Shown here piece by piece: positions 41,464 to 51,300 of a DNA stretch of 56,769 bases. The stretch spans positions 1 through 56,769 of the forward strand of contig JAGWNX010000010.1 in the NCBI GenBank assembly GCA_028872955.1, given 5' to 3'. A program made the position numbers and the translations under genes. Each line of letters opens with the position of its first letter. The stretch's first letter is position 1. The notes beneath the pieces were generated by a model. The model ran no database searches. It had not been told where the DNA came from and worked only from the letters and a program-made list of their open reading frames with translations. Origin of the DNA: Acidobacteriota bacterium (lineage in GTDB: Bacteria > Acidobacteriota > Terriglobia > Terriglobales > Acidobacteriaceae).

Positions 41464-43410
41464 ATGCTACAACTCTCTGCGGCCGGCAAACGTTTCGGTC
41501 AAAAGCTGCTGTTTGACGAGGTGAACTGGCTGATCACGCCGGACGAGCGCACTGGTCTGGTGGGCGGCAATGGCACGGGCAAATCCACGCTGCTGAAGGT
41601 GCTGGCAGGAGTGGAACAGCTGGACTACGGCACGCTGACCCGCGTGAAGGGCATGACCCTGGGCTACCTGCCGCAAGACGGTCTGGCGCTGCGTGGCAAG
41701 ACCGTCTTTGCCGAGTGCCTCTCGGTGTTTGACCACCTGCACGCCATGGAGGCCGAGGCCGAGCAACTGACCACGACGCTCTCGCAGGCCGACCCGCAAT
41801 CGCGCGAGTACCAGGCGGCGGCCGCTCGCTACTCTGAGATCGCCGACCACCTGCACGTGCACGACATCTACACCCTGGATGCCCAGGTGGGCGCCGTGCT
41901 GGGCGGTCTGGGCTTTACCAAGGAGGACTGGGAGCGACGCACCGAGGAATTCTCCGGCGGCTGGCAGATGCGCATTGCCCTGGCCAAGCTGCTGCTGCAG
42001 AAGCCCAGCCTGCTGCTGCTGGACGAGCCTACCAACCACCTGGACCTGGAGAGCCGCAACTGGCTGGAGAACTACCTGCACGACTACCCCAATGCGTTCA
42101 TCCTGATCTCGCACGACCGCTACTTTCTGGATGTGACGGTGAACAAGACCGTCGAGATCTGGAACAAGCGGATGCACACCTACCACGGCAACTATGAGAA
42201 GTACGTTGCCCAGAAGGAAGAACGCCGCACGCAGCTGATGAACGCCTACAAGAATCAGCGCGAGCGCATTGAGGCGCTGGAAGCCTTCATCAACCGCTTC
42301 CGCTACCAGGCCACTAAAGCCAAGCAGGTGCAGAGCCGCATCAAGGAACTGGAAAAGATCGAGCGGATTGAGATTCCGGAGGAAGAAGCCACCATTCATT
42401 TCAGCATTCCGCAGCCGCCGGCCAGTGGCCGCACGGTGATTGAGGTGAACGGCCTGACCAAGCACTACCCCACGCCAGAGGGTGGCGTGAAGCGCGTGCT
42501 GGAGGACGTCTCGTTCCAGATCGACCGCGGTGACCGCATTGCCCTGGTGGGGGCAAACGGAGCCGGTAAATCGACCCTCATCCGCATGCTGGCGGAGCTG
42601 GAGCCGCCCACGGCGGGCACCATCAAGCTGGGGCACAACGTGCTGGCCGATTACTTTGCGCAGGACCAGTACAAGGTGCTGGACCCCAACGCCCAGATGC
42701 TGGATGACATTGCAGGCATCGCGCCCAAGGTACCGGTGGTGGAGCTGCGCAGCCTGCTGGGCTGCTTCATGTTTACCGGCGACGACGTCTTCAAGCGGCT
42801 GGGCGTGCTCTCCGGCGGAGAGCGCAACCGCTACGCCATGGCCAAGATGCTGGTCTCCCCGGCGAATATGCTGTTGCTGGACGAGCCGACCAACCACCTG
42901 GACCTGCGCGCCAAGGACGTGCTGCTGGACGCGATCCGCAACTTTACCGGCACGGTCCTCTTCGTCTCGCACGACCGCTACTTCATCGACGGGCTGGCGA
43001 CGCGCGTCTTTGAGGTAGAAGACCGCCGCGTACACGTCTACCCCGGCAACTACGAGGACTACCTGTGGCGCAAGCAGGGTGGGCCAGAGCGCCTGGCCGC
43101 AGCCGTAAGCGTGCCGGTACCAGCGCCCGTGGCAGCCGCGCCCGCCCCCGCCGCGGAGCCCGAAAAGCCCGCCGCTAAGCGAGTGAATCCCATCAAGCTG
43201 AAGCAGATGCAGGATCGCCTGCAGACCGTCGAGGCACAGATTCCTGAGCTGGAGCAGCAGATTGCCGCTGCCGAGGAGCGGCTAGGAGTCTTCACCACCA
43301 CCGAAGAGGCGCAGAAGAACGCCGCCGCCCTGGAGCAACTGCGCAACGAACACGCCACGCGCGTGGCAGAGTGGGAAGAGCTGGCGCTGGCAGTGGAAGA
43401 ACAGGCCTGA
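41464..43410 (+). CDS. ABC-F family ATPase (EttA/Uup/YdiF type)
   Basis: 648-aa soluble protein with two ABC domains and no membrane segment. First Walker A GGNGTGKST near 35-43 and signature FSGGWQMR; second Walker A GANGAGKST near 361-369 and signature LSGGERNR. The interdomain linker (about 235-300, YVAQKEERRTQLMNAYKNQRE) is the P-site-tRNA-interaction-type arm. After a Pro/Ala linker a charged C-terminal coiled coil (about 585-648) is of Uup/YdiF style. ABC-F proteins act on the ribosome to relieve stalls or protect it from antibiotics. The start lies a few bases after GAAAAT. Confidence 0.94.
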   Translation: MLQLSAAGKRFGQKLLFDEVNWLITPDERTGLVGGNGTGKSTLLKVLAGVEQLDYGTLTRVKGMTLGYLPQDGLALRGKTVFAECLSVFDHLHAMEAEAEQLTTTLSQADPQSREYQAAAARYSEIADHLHVHDIYTLDAQVGAVLGGLGFTKEDWERRTEEFSGGWQMRIALAKLLLQKPSLLLLDEPTNHLDLESRNWLENYLHDYPNAFILISHDRYFLDVTVNKTVEIWNKRMHTYHGNYEKYVAQKEERRTQLMNAYKNQRERIEALEAFINRFRYQATKAKQVQSRIKELEKIERIEIPEEEATIHFSIPQPPASGRTVIEVNGLTKHYPTPEGGVKRVLEDVSFQIDRGDRIALVGANGAGKSTLIRMLAELEPPTAGTIKLGHNVLADYFAQDQYKVLDPNAQMLDDIAGIAPKVPVVELRSLLGCFMFTGDDVFKRLGVLSGGERNRYAMAKMLVSPANMLLLDEPTNHLDLRAKDVLLDAIRNFTGTVLFVSHDRYFIDGLATRVFEVEDRRVHVYPGNYEDYLWRKQGGPERLAAAVSVPVPAPVAAAPAPAAEPEKPAAKRVNPIKLKQMQDRLQTVEAQIPELEQQIAAAEERLGVFTTTEEAQKNAAALEQLRNEHATRVAEWEELALAVEEQA

Positions 43411-43438
43411 CGGGAATGGAGGCTGACGCGTTGATGGC

Positions 43439-44194
43439 CTAGCGACCGTCGCGGAGCCGGGCAGCGAGACGCTCCGGCAGGCCGGCCAGCAGGATGCGGC
43501 CCTGTGCTGTGACCAGGTCGTAGGGAACGCGATGGAAGGTCACCTCCGCTGCGTCCGAGTTGTAGATAGCGAAGGCAGCGCGCCAATCGCAGTCGCGTGG
43601 TTGACCGATGGAGCCCGGGTTGATGAGGTGGCGGGTGCCGGAGGGCAGAGGCATGGTCCAGCTCTCGGCCTCGTTGCGGGTGTTGAAGCGCGGCCGCAGC
43701 TCGTGCCAGTCATGCTCCTTTTGCGAGAAGCCGCCCTGGATGTGGGTGTGGCCGAAGAAGGTGATGTCGGTGGGCATCTGCTGCAGGGGCGCCCAGGCAT
43801 CGCGCATGTTCAGGATGTAGTGATCCTCATGCAGGGGTGAGCCGTGGGCGCAGGTGACACCCGGCGCCTCCGGGTGGAGCGGGCCCTGGGGCACGGTGCG
43901 GAGCCAGTTGGTGTTGGCCGCCGTCAGCTCGTCGCGGGTCCACGTAGCGGCGGCGCGGGCCACAGGATTGAAGCCGGTGGTGGGGGTGAGACCGCAGCAG
44001 ACGCGGTCATGATTGCCGCGTACATTGAGTTGCGCCAGGGGCCGGACGCGGTCGATAACCTGGTTTGGGCTGGCCCCGTAGCCTACCAGGTCCCCAAGGT
44101 TCCACAGAACGTCGTATGCGCCGGCCACCGTCTCGAGAGCTGCGTCCAGGGCTTCAAGATTGCCGTGAATATCGGAGAGGATGAGGGCGCGCAT
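43439..44194 (-). CDS. Metallophosphoesterase (YfcE/MJ0936-like)
   Basis: 251-aa calcineurin-type phosphoesterase. The metal-binding motifs are all present: DIHGNLEAL at the start, GDLVGYG, GNHDRV, and GHTHIQGGF near the centre. Such small cytosolic enzymes cleave phosphodiesters or phosphomonoesters; the substrate is unknown. The ATG at 44194 directly precedes the first motif; the frame is open further upstream but that part shows no domain. The PHP-domain gene is divergent 240 bp away, suggesting a shared phosphorus theme but no direct link. Confidence 0.9.
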   Translation of the reverse strand: MRALILSDIHGNLEALDAALETVAGAYDVLWNLGDLVGYGASPNQVIDRVRPLAQLNVRGNHDRVCCGLTPTTGFNPVARAAATWTRDELTAANTNWLRTVPQGPLHPEAPGVTCAHGSPLHEDHYILNMRDAWAPLQQMPTDITFFGHTHIQGGFSQKEHDWHELRPRFNTRNEAESWTMPLPSGTRHLINPGSIGQPRDCDWRAAFAIYNSDAAEVTFHRVPYDLVTAQGRILLAGLPERLAARLRDGR

Positions 44195-44358
44195 ACGGGG
44201 TCCGGGGCCTTTGGGCCCAAGTCCACAGTTTAGATGGATTTGACGGCGGAGGAAAGCGCCGGCACCGGCTGGGTACTGCCACCTGAGTGTGATTGCGCCC
44301 CGGAGCCGGAACCAGCCTTGCAACCTGTTATCGCGGCAGGTATTTACCAGATATTGAA

Positions 44359-44374
44359 GCACTGTTCTTAGTGC
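44359..44374. promoter_or_regulatory. Palindrome GCACT-N6-AGTGC
   Basis: Perfect 5-bp arms in the divergent region between the phosphoesterase and PHP genes, 61 bp before the PHP start. Possible operator. Confidence 0.35.
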
Positions 44375-44434
44375 AGTAAGGTTGGCAGCCCGGTTGGCCC
44401 GGATACTGGAGACGCGAGTGGTAAGGAGGCGGGC

Positions 44435-45607
44435 ATGAGCCTGACGAGTGTCTCGTATCTGTGGCGGGAGCCACAGGCAGCCAAGGGCTTCAACTACGGC
44501 GTTTCGCTGCATAGTCATACCAACCAGTCCAAAGAGACGCTGGACTTTATCGCCGAGCTCTCCAAGGAGTGGGGGTTTCTGCAGCCGGTGATGCGCTGGA
44601 TGGAAGACCGCAGCCACACCCGCACCGGCATTCGGCCAGACTATGCACGCAGCTACTGGACTCCGCCGCTGACGCCGAAGCTGGCGTTTGAGCTGGAGCG
44701 ACGCCAGATTGAGCAGCAGCTGAACTTGCCGGGCATGGTCTCGATCACCGACCACGACGACATTCAGGCGCCGTTGCTGCTGCGCAACGTTCCCTCGGCA
44801 CGCCACATTCCGGTCTCAGTTGAGTGGACCGTGCCCTACGGCAACAGCGCCTTCCATATTGGCGTGCACAACCTGCCCAGCGCCAGTGCTGCGGAGTGGA
44901 TGGAGCGGCTCTCTGCCCTGACCGCGATTCCGGCCGATGAGCGACGCCCCGGCCAACTGACCGAGATGCTGGCCGAGCTGGATGCCATGCCCGGTGTGCT
45001 GGTGATCTTCAACCACCCGATGTGGGACCTGTACCGCGTGGGCCGGGACCGCCATGATGTGCTGGTCAACGACTTTCTGGCCCAACATGGCCAGTATGTG
45101 CATGCTTTGGAGCTGAACGGCCTGCGCAACTGGAAGGAGAACCGCGAGGTCTCCACGCTGGCCAGCAAGTGGAACCAGCTGACCATCAGCGGCGGCGACC
45201 GCCATGGCGTGGAACCGAATGCCAACGTCAACCTGACCCACGCCACAACCTTCAGCGAGTTTGTCCACGAGGTGCGGCGGGAGCGGCGCAGCCATGTGCT
45301 GTTTATGCCGCAGTACGCGCAGCCGTGGAAGCACCGCATCCTGCAATCGACGCTGGACGCCATCCGCAACAATCCGGAGTTTCCCGAGGGCATGAAGCGC
45401 TGGGACGAGCGGGTCTTCCACCCCGGTCGCAACGGTGAGATGGCGCAGCTCTCGACCCTTTGGCCGAACGGACATGCGCCACGAATCGTCTCTGGCGTGC
45501 TGGCCTTCGTCAAGCTGCTGGGCAAGGCACCGGTCTCCGGCGGGCTGCGCCTGGCCTGGGACGAGACCAGCGAGATGCGCGCGACCCTGGCGGAACAGGA
45601 CGCTTAG
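44435..45607 (+). CDS. PHP-domain phosphoesterase-like protein
   Basis: 390-aa protein with PHP-like metal-site motifs: SLHSHTNQS near 24-32, SITDHDDIQ near 103-111, NHPMWDLYR and GGDRHGVEPNA. PHP proteins usually hold two or three metal ions and hydrolyse phosphate esters, for example histidinol phosphate, or nucleic acids. The large helical insert after the first motif (35-95) is unusual. Substrate unknown. AAGGAGG lies close to the ATG at 44435. The GT4 gene follows after 33 bp on the same strand, so a joint role in making a glycan or glycolipid, for example removing a phosphate, is possible (inference). Confidence 0.82.
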   Translation: MSLTSVSYLWREPQAAKGFNYGVSLHSHTNQSKETLDFIAELSKEWGFLQPVMRWMEDRSHTRTGIRPDYARSYWTPPLTPKLAFELERRQIEQQLNLPGMVSITDHDDIQAPLLLRNVPSARHIPVSVEWTVPYGNSAFHIGVHNLPSASAAEWMERLSALTAIPADERRPGQLTEMLAELDAMPGVLVIFNHPMWDLYRVGRDRHDVLVNDFLAQHGQYVHALELNGLRNWKENREVSTLASKWNQLTISGGDRHGVEPNANVNLTHATTFSEFVHEVRRERRSHVLFMPQYAQPWKHRILQSTLDAIRNNPEFPEGMKRWDERVFHPGRNGEMAQLSTLWPNGHAPRIVSGVLAFVKLLGKAPVSGGLRLAWDETSEMRATLAEQDA

Positions 45608-45640
45608 GCAGTGCGCGGCCTGCGCCGCAGCGGAGAAGCC

Positions 45641-46849
45641 ATGCAGCATCCTCGCGTTGCCTACTTTCCGGACTCGTTCCACGAGGTAAACGGCGTGGCG
45701 CACACCAGCCGGCAGCTGGTGAGCTTTGCCGGGCGGCACCAGCGGCCGATGCTTTGTGTGCGCGCCGCGGCAGCCCAGGGCGAGAGCGAGAGCGGCAGCG
45801 CCAGTGCCTGCGGCTCCGTGCAGGTGCTGGAGCTACCCCGCGGCCGCTCCGCAATCCGGGTGGAGAAGGACCTCTCCTTTGACCCGCTCTTTGGCCGGCA
45901 CCTGAACGCGGTGCGGCGAGCGCTGGAGCACTTTCAGCCGCAGGTCATCCACATAACCGGCCCCAGCGAGCTGGGCTTTGCCGGCGCCTACTTTGCCTGG
46001 GAGATGGGCGTGCCGCTGGCAGCCTCCTGGCACACGAACGTGCATGAGTATGCGGCGCGGCGGCTGGAGAGCTGGTCCCGCCGGTTGCCGGGCGGGCTGG
46101 CGCGCGGGCTGGAGGGCGGCGTGCAACTGGCCGCCTGGCACAGCGCAGGAGCCTTCTACCGGCTGGCACGGGTTCTGTACGCGCCGAACGCCGAGCTGTG
46201 CGCACAGCTGCAGGCCGCTACGGGGCGCACCTGCCACCTGATGCAGCGCGGCGTGGACACCACGCTGTTCTCCCCGGCGCGGCGGCGGCGCGCGGCGGAC
46301 GATACAACCCTGCGGCTGGGCTACGTGGGTCGCCTGTCGGTGGAAAAGAACGTGGCCCTGCTGATCGAGGTGGAGCGCGAGCTGTTCGCGCGCGGCATTC
46401 GCGACGTGGAGTTTGTGATCGTTGGGCATGGCGACGAGCAGGCTCGGCTGCGCGCCGGGCTGCGGCAGGCACAGTTTACCGGCGTGCTGCGCGGCGAAGC
46501 ACTTGCCGACGCCTATGCGGCCATGGACCTGCTGGTGTTCCCCTCACACACGGATACCTTTGGCAACGTCGTGCTGGAGGCGCTGGCCAGCGGCGTGCCT
46601 GCCGTGGTGACGCCGGATGGCGGGCCAAAGTTCATTGTTCGCCATGGCGAGACGGGACTGGTGGCACGCGACGCTGACTTTGGCGCGGCCGTAGCCCTGC
46701 TGGCCGAAACCGTGACGCTGCGCCAGCGGATGGGCCAGGCGGCCCGCAGCTACGCCGAGGGCTGCAGCTGGGACGCCGTCTTTGAGCGCGTGTACGAAGG
46801 CTATGCCCGCGCCGCCGAGGGACGCGGCGAGGCGGTGTGGCAGATTTGA
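45641..46849 (+). CDS. GT4-family glycosyltransferase (MgtA/PimB-like)
   Basis: 402-aa GT-B glycosyltransferase. The N-terminal half begins VAYFPDSFHEVNGVAHTSRQL (a typical acceptor-side start of GT4 mannosyl- or glucuronosyltransferases); the C-terminal half has LGYVGRLSVEKNV and the nucleotide-sugar motif PSHTDTFGNVVLEALASGVPAV, an EX7E-like pattern. Similar enzymes transfer mannose or glucose to lipids or phosphatidylinositol-like acceptors in the inner membrane leaflet. GGAGAAG lies six bases before the ATG at 45641; a GTG at 45611 is possible. It lies directly behind the PHP gene. Confidence 0.92.
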   Translation: MQHPRVAYFPDSFHEVNGVAHTSRQLVSFAGRHQRPMLCVRAAAAQGESESGSASACGSVQVLELPRGRSAIRVEKDLSFDPLFGRHLNAVRRALEHFQPQVIHITGPSELGFAGAYFAWEMGVPLAASWHTNVHEYAARRLESWSRRLPGGLARGLEGGVQLAAWHSAGAFYRLARVLYAPNAELCAQLQAATGRTCHLMQRGVDTTLFSPARRRRAADDTTLRLGYVGRLSVEKNVALLIEVERELFARGIRDVEFVIVGHGDEQARLRAGLRQAQFTGVLRGEALADAYAAMDLLVFPSHTDTFGNVVLEALASGVPAVVTPDGGPKFIVRHGETGLVARDADFGAAVALLAETVTLRQRMGQAARSYAEGCSWDAVFERVYEGYARAAEGRGEAVWQI

Positions 46850-46859
46850 CCCGACCGGG

Positions 46860-48188
46860 CTAGTAGCGCAGCTCCCCGAGATAGACCATGTACGGCGCGA
46901 GCTGTACGTGATCGAGATCCATGGGGCCCATGACACCGTCGGACCGGGCCAGGGTGCGGAGGAAGTTACCACGCAGCCCCAGGTGCTGGGTGTCGGCGTG
47001 CAGAGCGACCTCCACGGGCTGGCTGGAGAGGTTGCAGACCACGACCAGAGCCGGGCTGGCCGGGGTAATGGACGCCGGGCGACGCACGAAGGCTAGCACC
47101 TGCTGGTTGTCATGCGGCAGGAAGGTGGTGGTCCCGGTGCGCAGGGTCAGATTGGTGTGCCTCAGTGCGTTGAGCTGGCGGTACCAGCTCAGCACGGAGT
47201 CCGGGTCTGCCTGCTGGGTGCTGACGTAGCGCGGGTCGGGCGCGGGCGGATTGCGAAGCCGCGCGGCAGAGGCTGGAGGCGGCGGAGGCTCCCAGGGGAA
47301 CTCCGTGCCCGGAGCCGTGAGGCCTATCTCCTGCCCGAACAACAGCATGGACGAGCCACGGGTGGTGAGCAGGATGGTTGCGGCGAGCTTCTCTGCCTGA
47401 GGGGAAGGCGGCGCAGCCCACCGGACTGCGCTGCGTGGCTGCCCCGGCGCGTCGGTGAGCAACAGCGGTACCGGAGTGCGGGGCGCGGGTGGCGCATCAA
47501 ACTGGCTGAGGGTGGTGCGGAGGGTGGCCGCATCCAGATGCGGGGCGTTGGCCAACGTGGACACCAGCAGGAGGTTGGGCGAGTCAGCCGGGGTGAGCGC
47601 CGCGCCTGCGGCTGGCTGATCGGCGATGAGGATGCGCTCGCCGACAAAGCTGTTGAGCAGCACGCGCAGATCGTGCAGATGATCCTGCGGGCCTATGAGA
47701 TGGAAGCCAGCGACGCCGCGGCTGAGCCAGAAGCGGGCAAGTGGCTGCAGGTCTGGCGTGCTGGCGGGGTCCAGGTCTAGCAGAACGCGCATCTCGCGAC
47801 GGCTAGCTTGCAGGAGCAGGTCGTCAAAGTCGTCCAGCGAGCCGAGCGCGGGATCGACCAGGTGGGCCGGATCGGGATGCTCGGGCTGCAGGTTATGCAG
47901 CAGCACGGCATCCACGCCGAGCGAACGCAGGTAGTCCAGCCGCTGGGTGAGGTTGGCCAGTGCAGACGGCACCGGCGGCACGTTGCTCTGGAACTGGTGA
48001 GGATCCACCTGGTACAGCACCGCGTGGCGCCACCAGGTGTTGGGCTGCATACCGCTGCCGGCCCAGCCCGGACGCGCCAGCGTCTGGCCGCCACAGGTTG
48101 CCGTGAGGGTGGCCACCGCCAGCAGCCGCCGCGCCCATGCGCGTAGTCCGCTGCCGCACCTACGAGGGAGAAAGCCGGGGAGTGCCAT
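46860..48188 (-). CDS. GH13-like protein that has lost the catalytic residues
   Basis: 442-aa exported protein (signal peptide about 1-32). The alpha-amylase / alpha-glucosidase fold is recognisable: NTWWRHAVLYQVDPHQF (normally WWK-AVIYQIYPRSF), RLDYLRSLGVDAVLL, LDDFDDLLLQAS, KLAATILLTTRGSSMLLFGQEIGL and a C-terminal beta domain. The three catalytic acids are absent: the GFRxD nucleophile region reads GFHLIG, the GE acid/base region reads LIADQP, and the NHD region reads TDAPGQPRSAVRW. It is therefore predicted to be inactive as a hydrolase and may bind sugars or another protein. Start 48188 is chosen for the signal peptide. Confidence 0.82.
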   Translation of the reverse strand: MALPGFLPRRCGSGLRAWARRLLAVATLTATCGGQTLARPGWAGSGMQPNTWWRHAVLYQVDPHQFQSNVPPVPSALANLTQRLDYLRSLGVDAVLLHNLQPEHPDPAHLVDPALGSLDDFDDLLLQASRREMRVLLDLDPASTPDLQPLARFWLSRGVAGFHLIGPQDHLHDLRVLLNSFVGERILIADQPAAGAALTPADSPNLLLVSTLANAPHLDAATLRTTLSQFDAPPAPRTPVPLLLTDAPGQPRSAVRWAAPPSPQAEKLAATILLTTRGSSMLLFGQEIGLTAPGTEFPWEPPPPPASAARLRNPPAPDPRYVSTQQADPDSVLSWYRQLNALRHTNLTLRTGTTTFLPHDNQQVLAFVRRPASITPASPALVVVCNLSSQPVEVALHADTQHLGLRGNFLRTLARSDGVMGPMDLDHVQLAPYMVYLGELRY

Positions 48189-48368
48189 GCAGCTACGAGG
48201 GTACCGCAGAATACCGTTGCCGGGGCAGAGACAGGCCGCCAAGAAAATGCCGGGTGGGACTGTTCGCTGCCACACGCCGCACGATAGACTCCTGATGCTC
48301 GTAGTTTTGCCCGTGGAAGGCACGACAGCGGGGAGCAGGAGCGAAAGTGGTGGCAGAAGGAGAGTGCT

Positions 48369-51300
48369 TTGAGCGAGTGGAATGTGGGACAGTGGGTGCG
48401 GCGAATTGGGAACGTTCTCTTAATGACGGCGGGGCTCGCCTGCCTGACCTGTGGCGTGGCCCGTGCGCAGAACGATAAGCAGGTTGCGGCCATCGTAGGC
48501 GCGCTGCCGGCCACAACGCAGCAGGTGCTGACTCGCCTGGGCGAGTTCAACAACCTGCCAGCCGAGCAGTGGCGCTACCACGCAGGCGACCTGGCCCACG
48601 GTGAAGCGACCGACCTGGACGATAGCAGCTGGCCCGAGGTGGGTCCGCGCAGCCAGGCCGCCAACGAGGCCGCGTGGTACCGTCGCACCATTGAAGTGCC
48701 TAAGACGCTGCACGGTTACGACCTGAGCGGCGCGCGCATCTGGTTCCAGTTCCGCGCTTCGGCCAATGGTCCTATGCCGCAGATCATCTACTTCAACGGC
48801 CGCCGCGTGGCACTGGGCGATGACCTGGAGCCGATCGTGCTGTTTGACCACGCCGCCCCGGGCGACAAAGTGGTAGTGGCGGTAAAGCTGCTGCACACCG
48901 TGGATGTGAAGACCTTTGAGGGCGCGACCCTGAAGATTGACTTTGCCGACGGCCGACCAAACCCGGAGGACCTGCGGCTGGAGCTGATCTCTGCCGCGGC
49001 ACTGATTCCCTCTCTCTCCAAAGACCAGACCGACGACACGGCAACGCTGGTGCGCGCCGCCAACGCAGTGGACCTGAAGGCGCTGGACGCGGGCGACCAG
49101 AAGCAGTTTGATGCCTCGCTGGTGCAGGCCAAGACTGCGCTGGACGAGATCAAGCCCATGCTGCAGCAGGCAACGCTGCACCTGACCGGCAACTCGCACA
49201 TTGACGCAGCGTGGCTGTGGCCATGGACTGAGACGGTGGACGTGGTGAAGCGCACCTTCGGCACGGCGCTGCAGTTGATGAACGAGTATCCGGACTACAC
49301 CTACACGCAGTCGGCTGCGCAGTACAACGAGTGGATCGCCACCAAGTACCCGGCGATGAACGAGGAGATCAAGAAGCGCATCAAGGAAGGCCGCTGGGAG
49401 GTGGTGGGCGGCATGTGGATTGAGCCTGACCTGAACATGCCGGACGGCGAGTCGCAGGTACGCTCGCTGCTGCTGGGCAAGCGCTTCTTCCAGAAGGAAT
49501 ATGGCGTGGATGTGCGCATCGGCTGGAATCCGGACTCGTTTGGTTACAATTGGCAGCTGCCGCAGATCTACAAGCGCAGCGGCGTCGACTACTTTGTGAC
49601 GCAGAAGATGACGTGGAACGACACCAATCAACTGCCGTTCAAGCTCTTCTGGTGGGAGTCGCCGGATGGCAGCAAGGTGCTCACCTACTTTCCGCATGAC
49701 TACGCGAACAACAACCTGAACCCCGTGCGCCTGACGACCGACCTGGCCACTGCACGCCAGCGTGCCCCGGGCATGGACGAGATGATGGACCTGTACGGCA
49801 TTGGCGACCACGGCGGCGGGCCGACGCGCGCCATTCTGGACGAGGGCAACCACTGGGCGGAGCCGGACAAGACCGTGCCGAAGATTGAGTTCGGCACAGC
49901 GCAGTCGTTCTTCAGCAAGGTGGAGAAGGAGATTGCGCCTGACTCGCCGGAGTGGAACTACGGTTCGATCGCGCAGGGTTACAAATATCCGGACGCGGTC
50001 AACGGCAAGATCTCGATTCCGACCTGGAAGGACGAGATGTACTTCGAGTACCACCGCGGCGTGATGACCACGCAGGCCGGCCACAAGCGCAACATGCGCG
50101 AGAGCGAAGAGTGGACGCTGAACGCAGAGAAGTACGCCAGCCTGGCCTGGCTGGATGGCGTCAGCTATCCGAACGCGGCTCTGACCGAGGCGTGGAAGAA
50201 GATCACGTTCAATAACTTCCACGATCTCGCCGCAGGCTCCGGCATTGGCATCATCTACCAGGAGGCGCAGAAGGACTATGACGCGGTGCGTTGGTCGACC
50301 AACGAGATTACGCGCGATTCGCTGGAGACCCTGGCGGCTCGTGTGAACACCCGTGCCGCCGGCGAGGTGCCGGTTATGGTGTGGAATCCGCTGGGCTGGA
50401 CCCGCAGCGGTGTGGCGACCGTGAAGGTCCAGCTGCCCGCCGCCTCGGCAGGTGGCATCTCTGTACTGGATGCCGCAGGCAAGGTGCTGCCCAGCTCCGT
50501 GCTGAGCCACGACGCTGCCACCAACAGCTACACGCTGATGGTGCAGGCCAACGACGTGCCGAGCCTTGGCTACAAGGTGCTGCACGCTGTGGCCGGTGCG
50601 CGGCCGTTTGCCACAGACCTGAAGGCCACGGACGCGGGCAAGAGCGTGACGCTGGAAAACGCGAAGTTGCGCGTAGTGATCGACACCACGACCGGCTGCA
50701 TGACCAGCCTGTATGACAAGACGTCGAAGTTTGAAAGTCTGGCGGCGGGCGCCTGCGGCAACCAGTTGCAGACCTTCAAAGACACGCCCGAGAAGTATGA
50801 CGCGTGGAACATTGATCCTGGCACGCTGGACCACATGACGCCGATCGAGGCCGTAGACTCCGTAAAGCTGGTGGAGAAGGGGCCCATGCGTGCCGTGGTC
50901 CGCGTCACGCGTACCTGGCAGAGCTCGAAGTTTGTGCAGGACGTTGAGCTGGTAGCCGGGGCAAACACGGTGAATGTGGTCAATGACATTGACTGGCACG
51001 AGACGCACGTTTTGCTGAAGGCGGCGTTTCCGCTGGCGGCCACCGGCCCCATGGCGACGTACGAGATTCCTTACGGCACGATTGACCGCACCACACTGCG
51101 AACCAACAGCTGGGAGCAGGCGAAGTTTGAAGTGCCGGCGATGCGCTGGGCTGACCTGGGCGACGGACAACACGGCGTAAGCCTGCTGAACGAAGCCAAG
51201 TATGGCTACGATGCCGCAGGCAATGTGCTGCGGCTGACGCTGCTGCGCTCGCCCACCTGGCCTGACCCCGAGGCTGATCTAGGGCATCAGCACTTCAGCT

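Noticed and set aside
44195-44806. N-terminal extension of the metallophosphoesterase
   Set aside because: The extra 204 codons overlap the PHP start on the other strand and lack any pattern; the canonical motif starts at the ATG at 44194.
48420-51173. A 917-codon open frame on the - strand
   Set aside because: Entirely antisense to the GH38 gene, whose catalytic motifs are clear.
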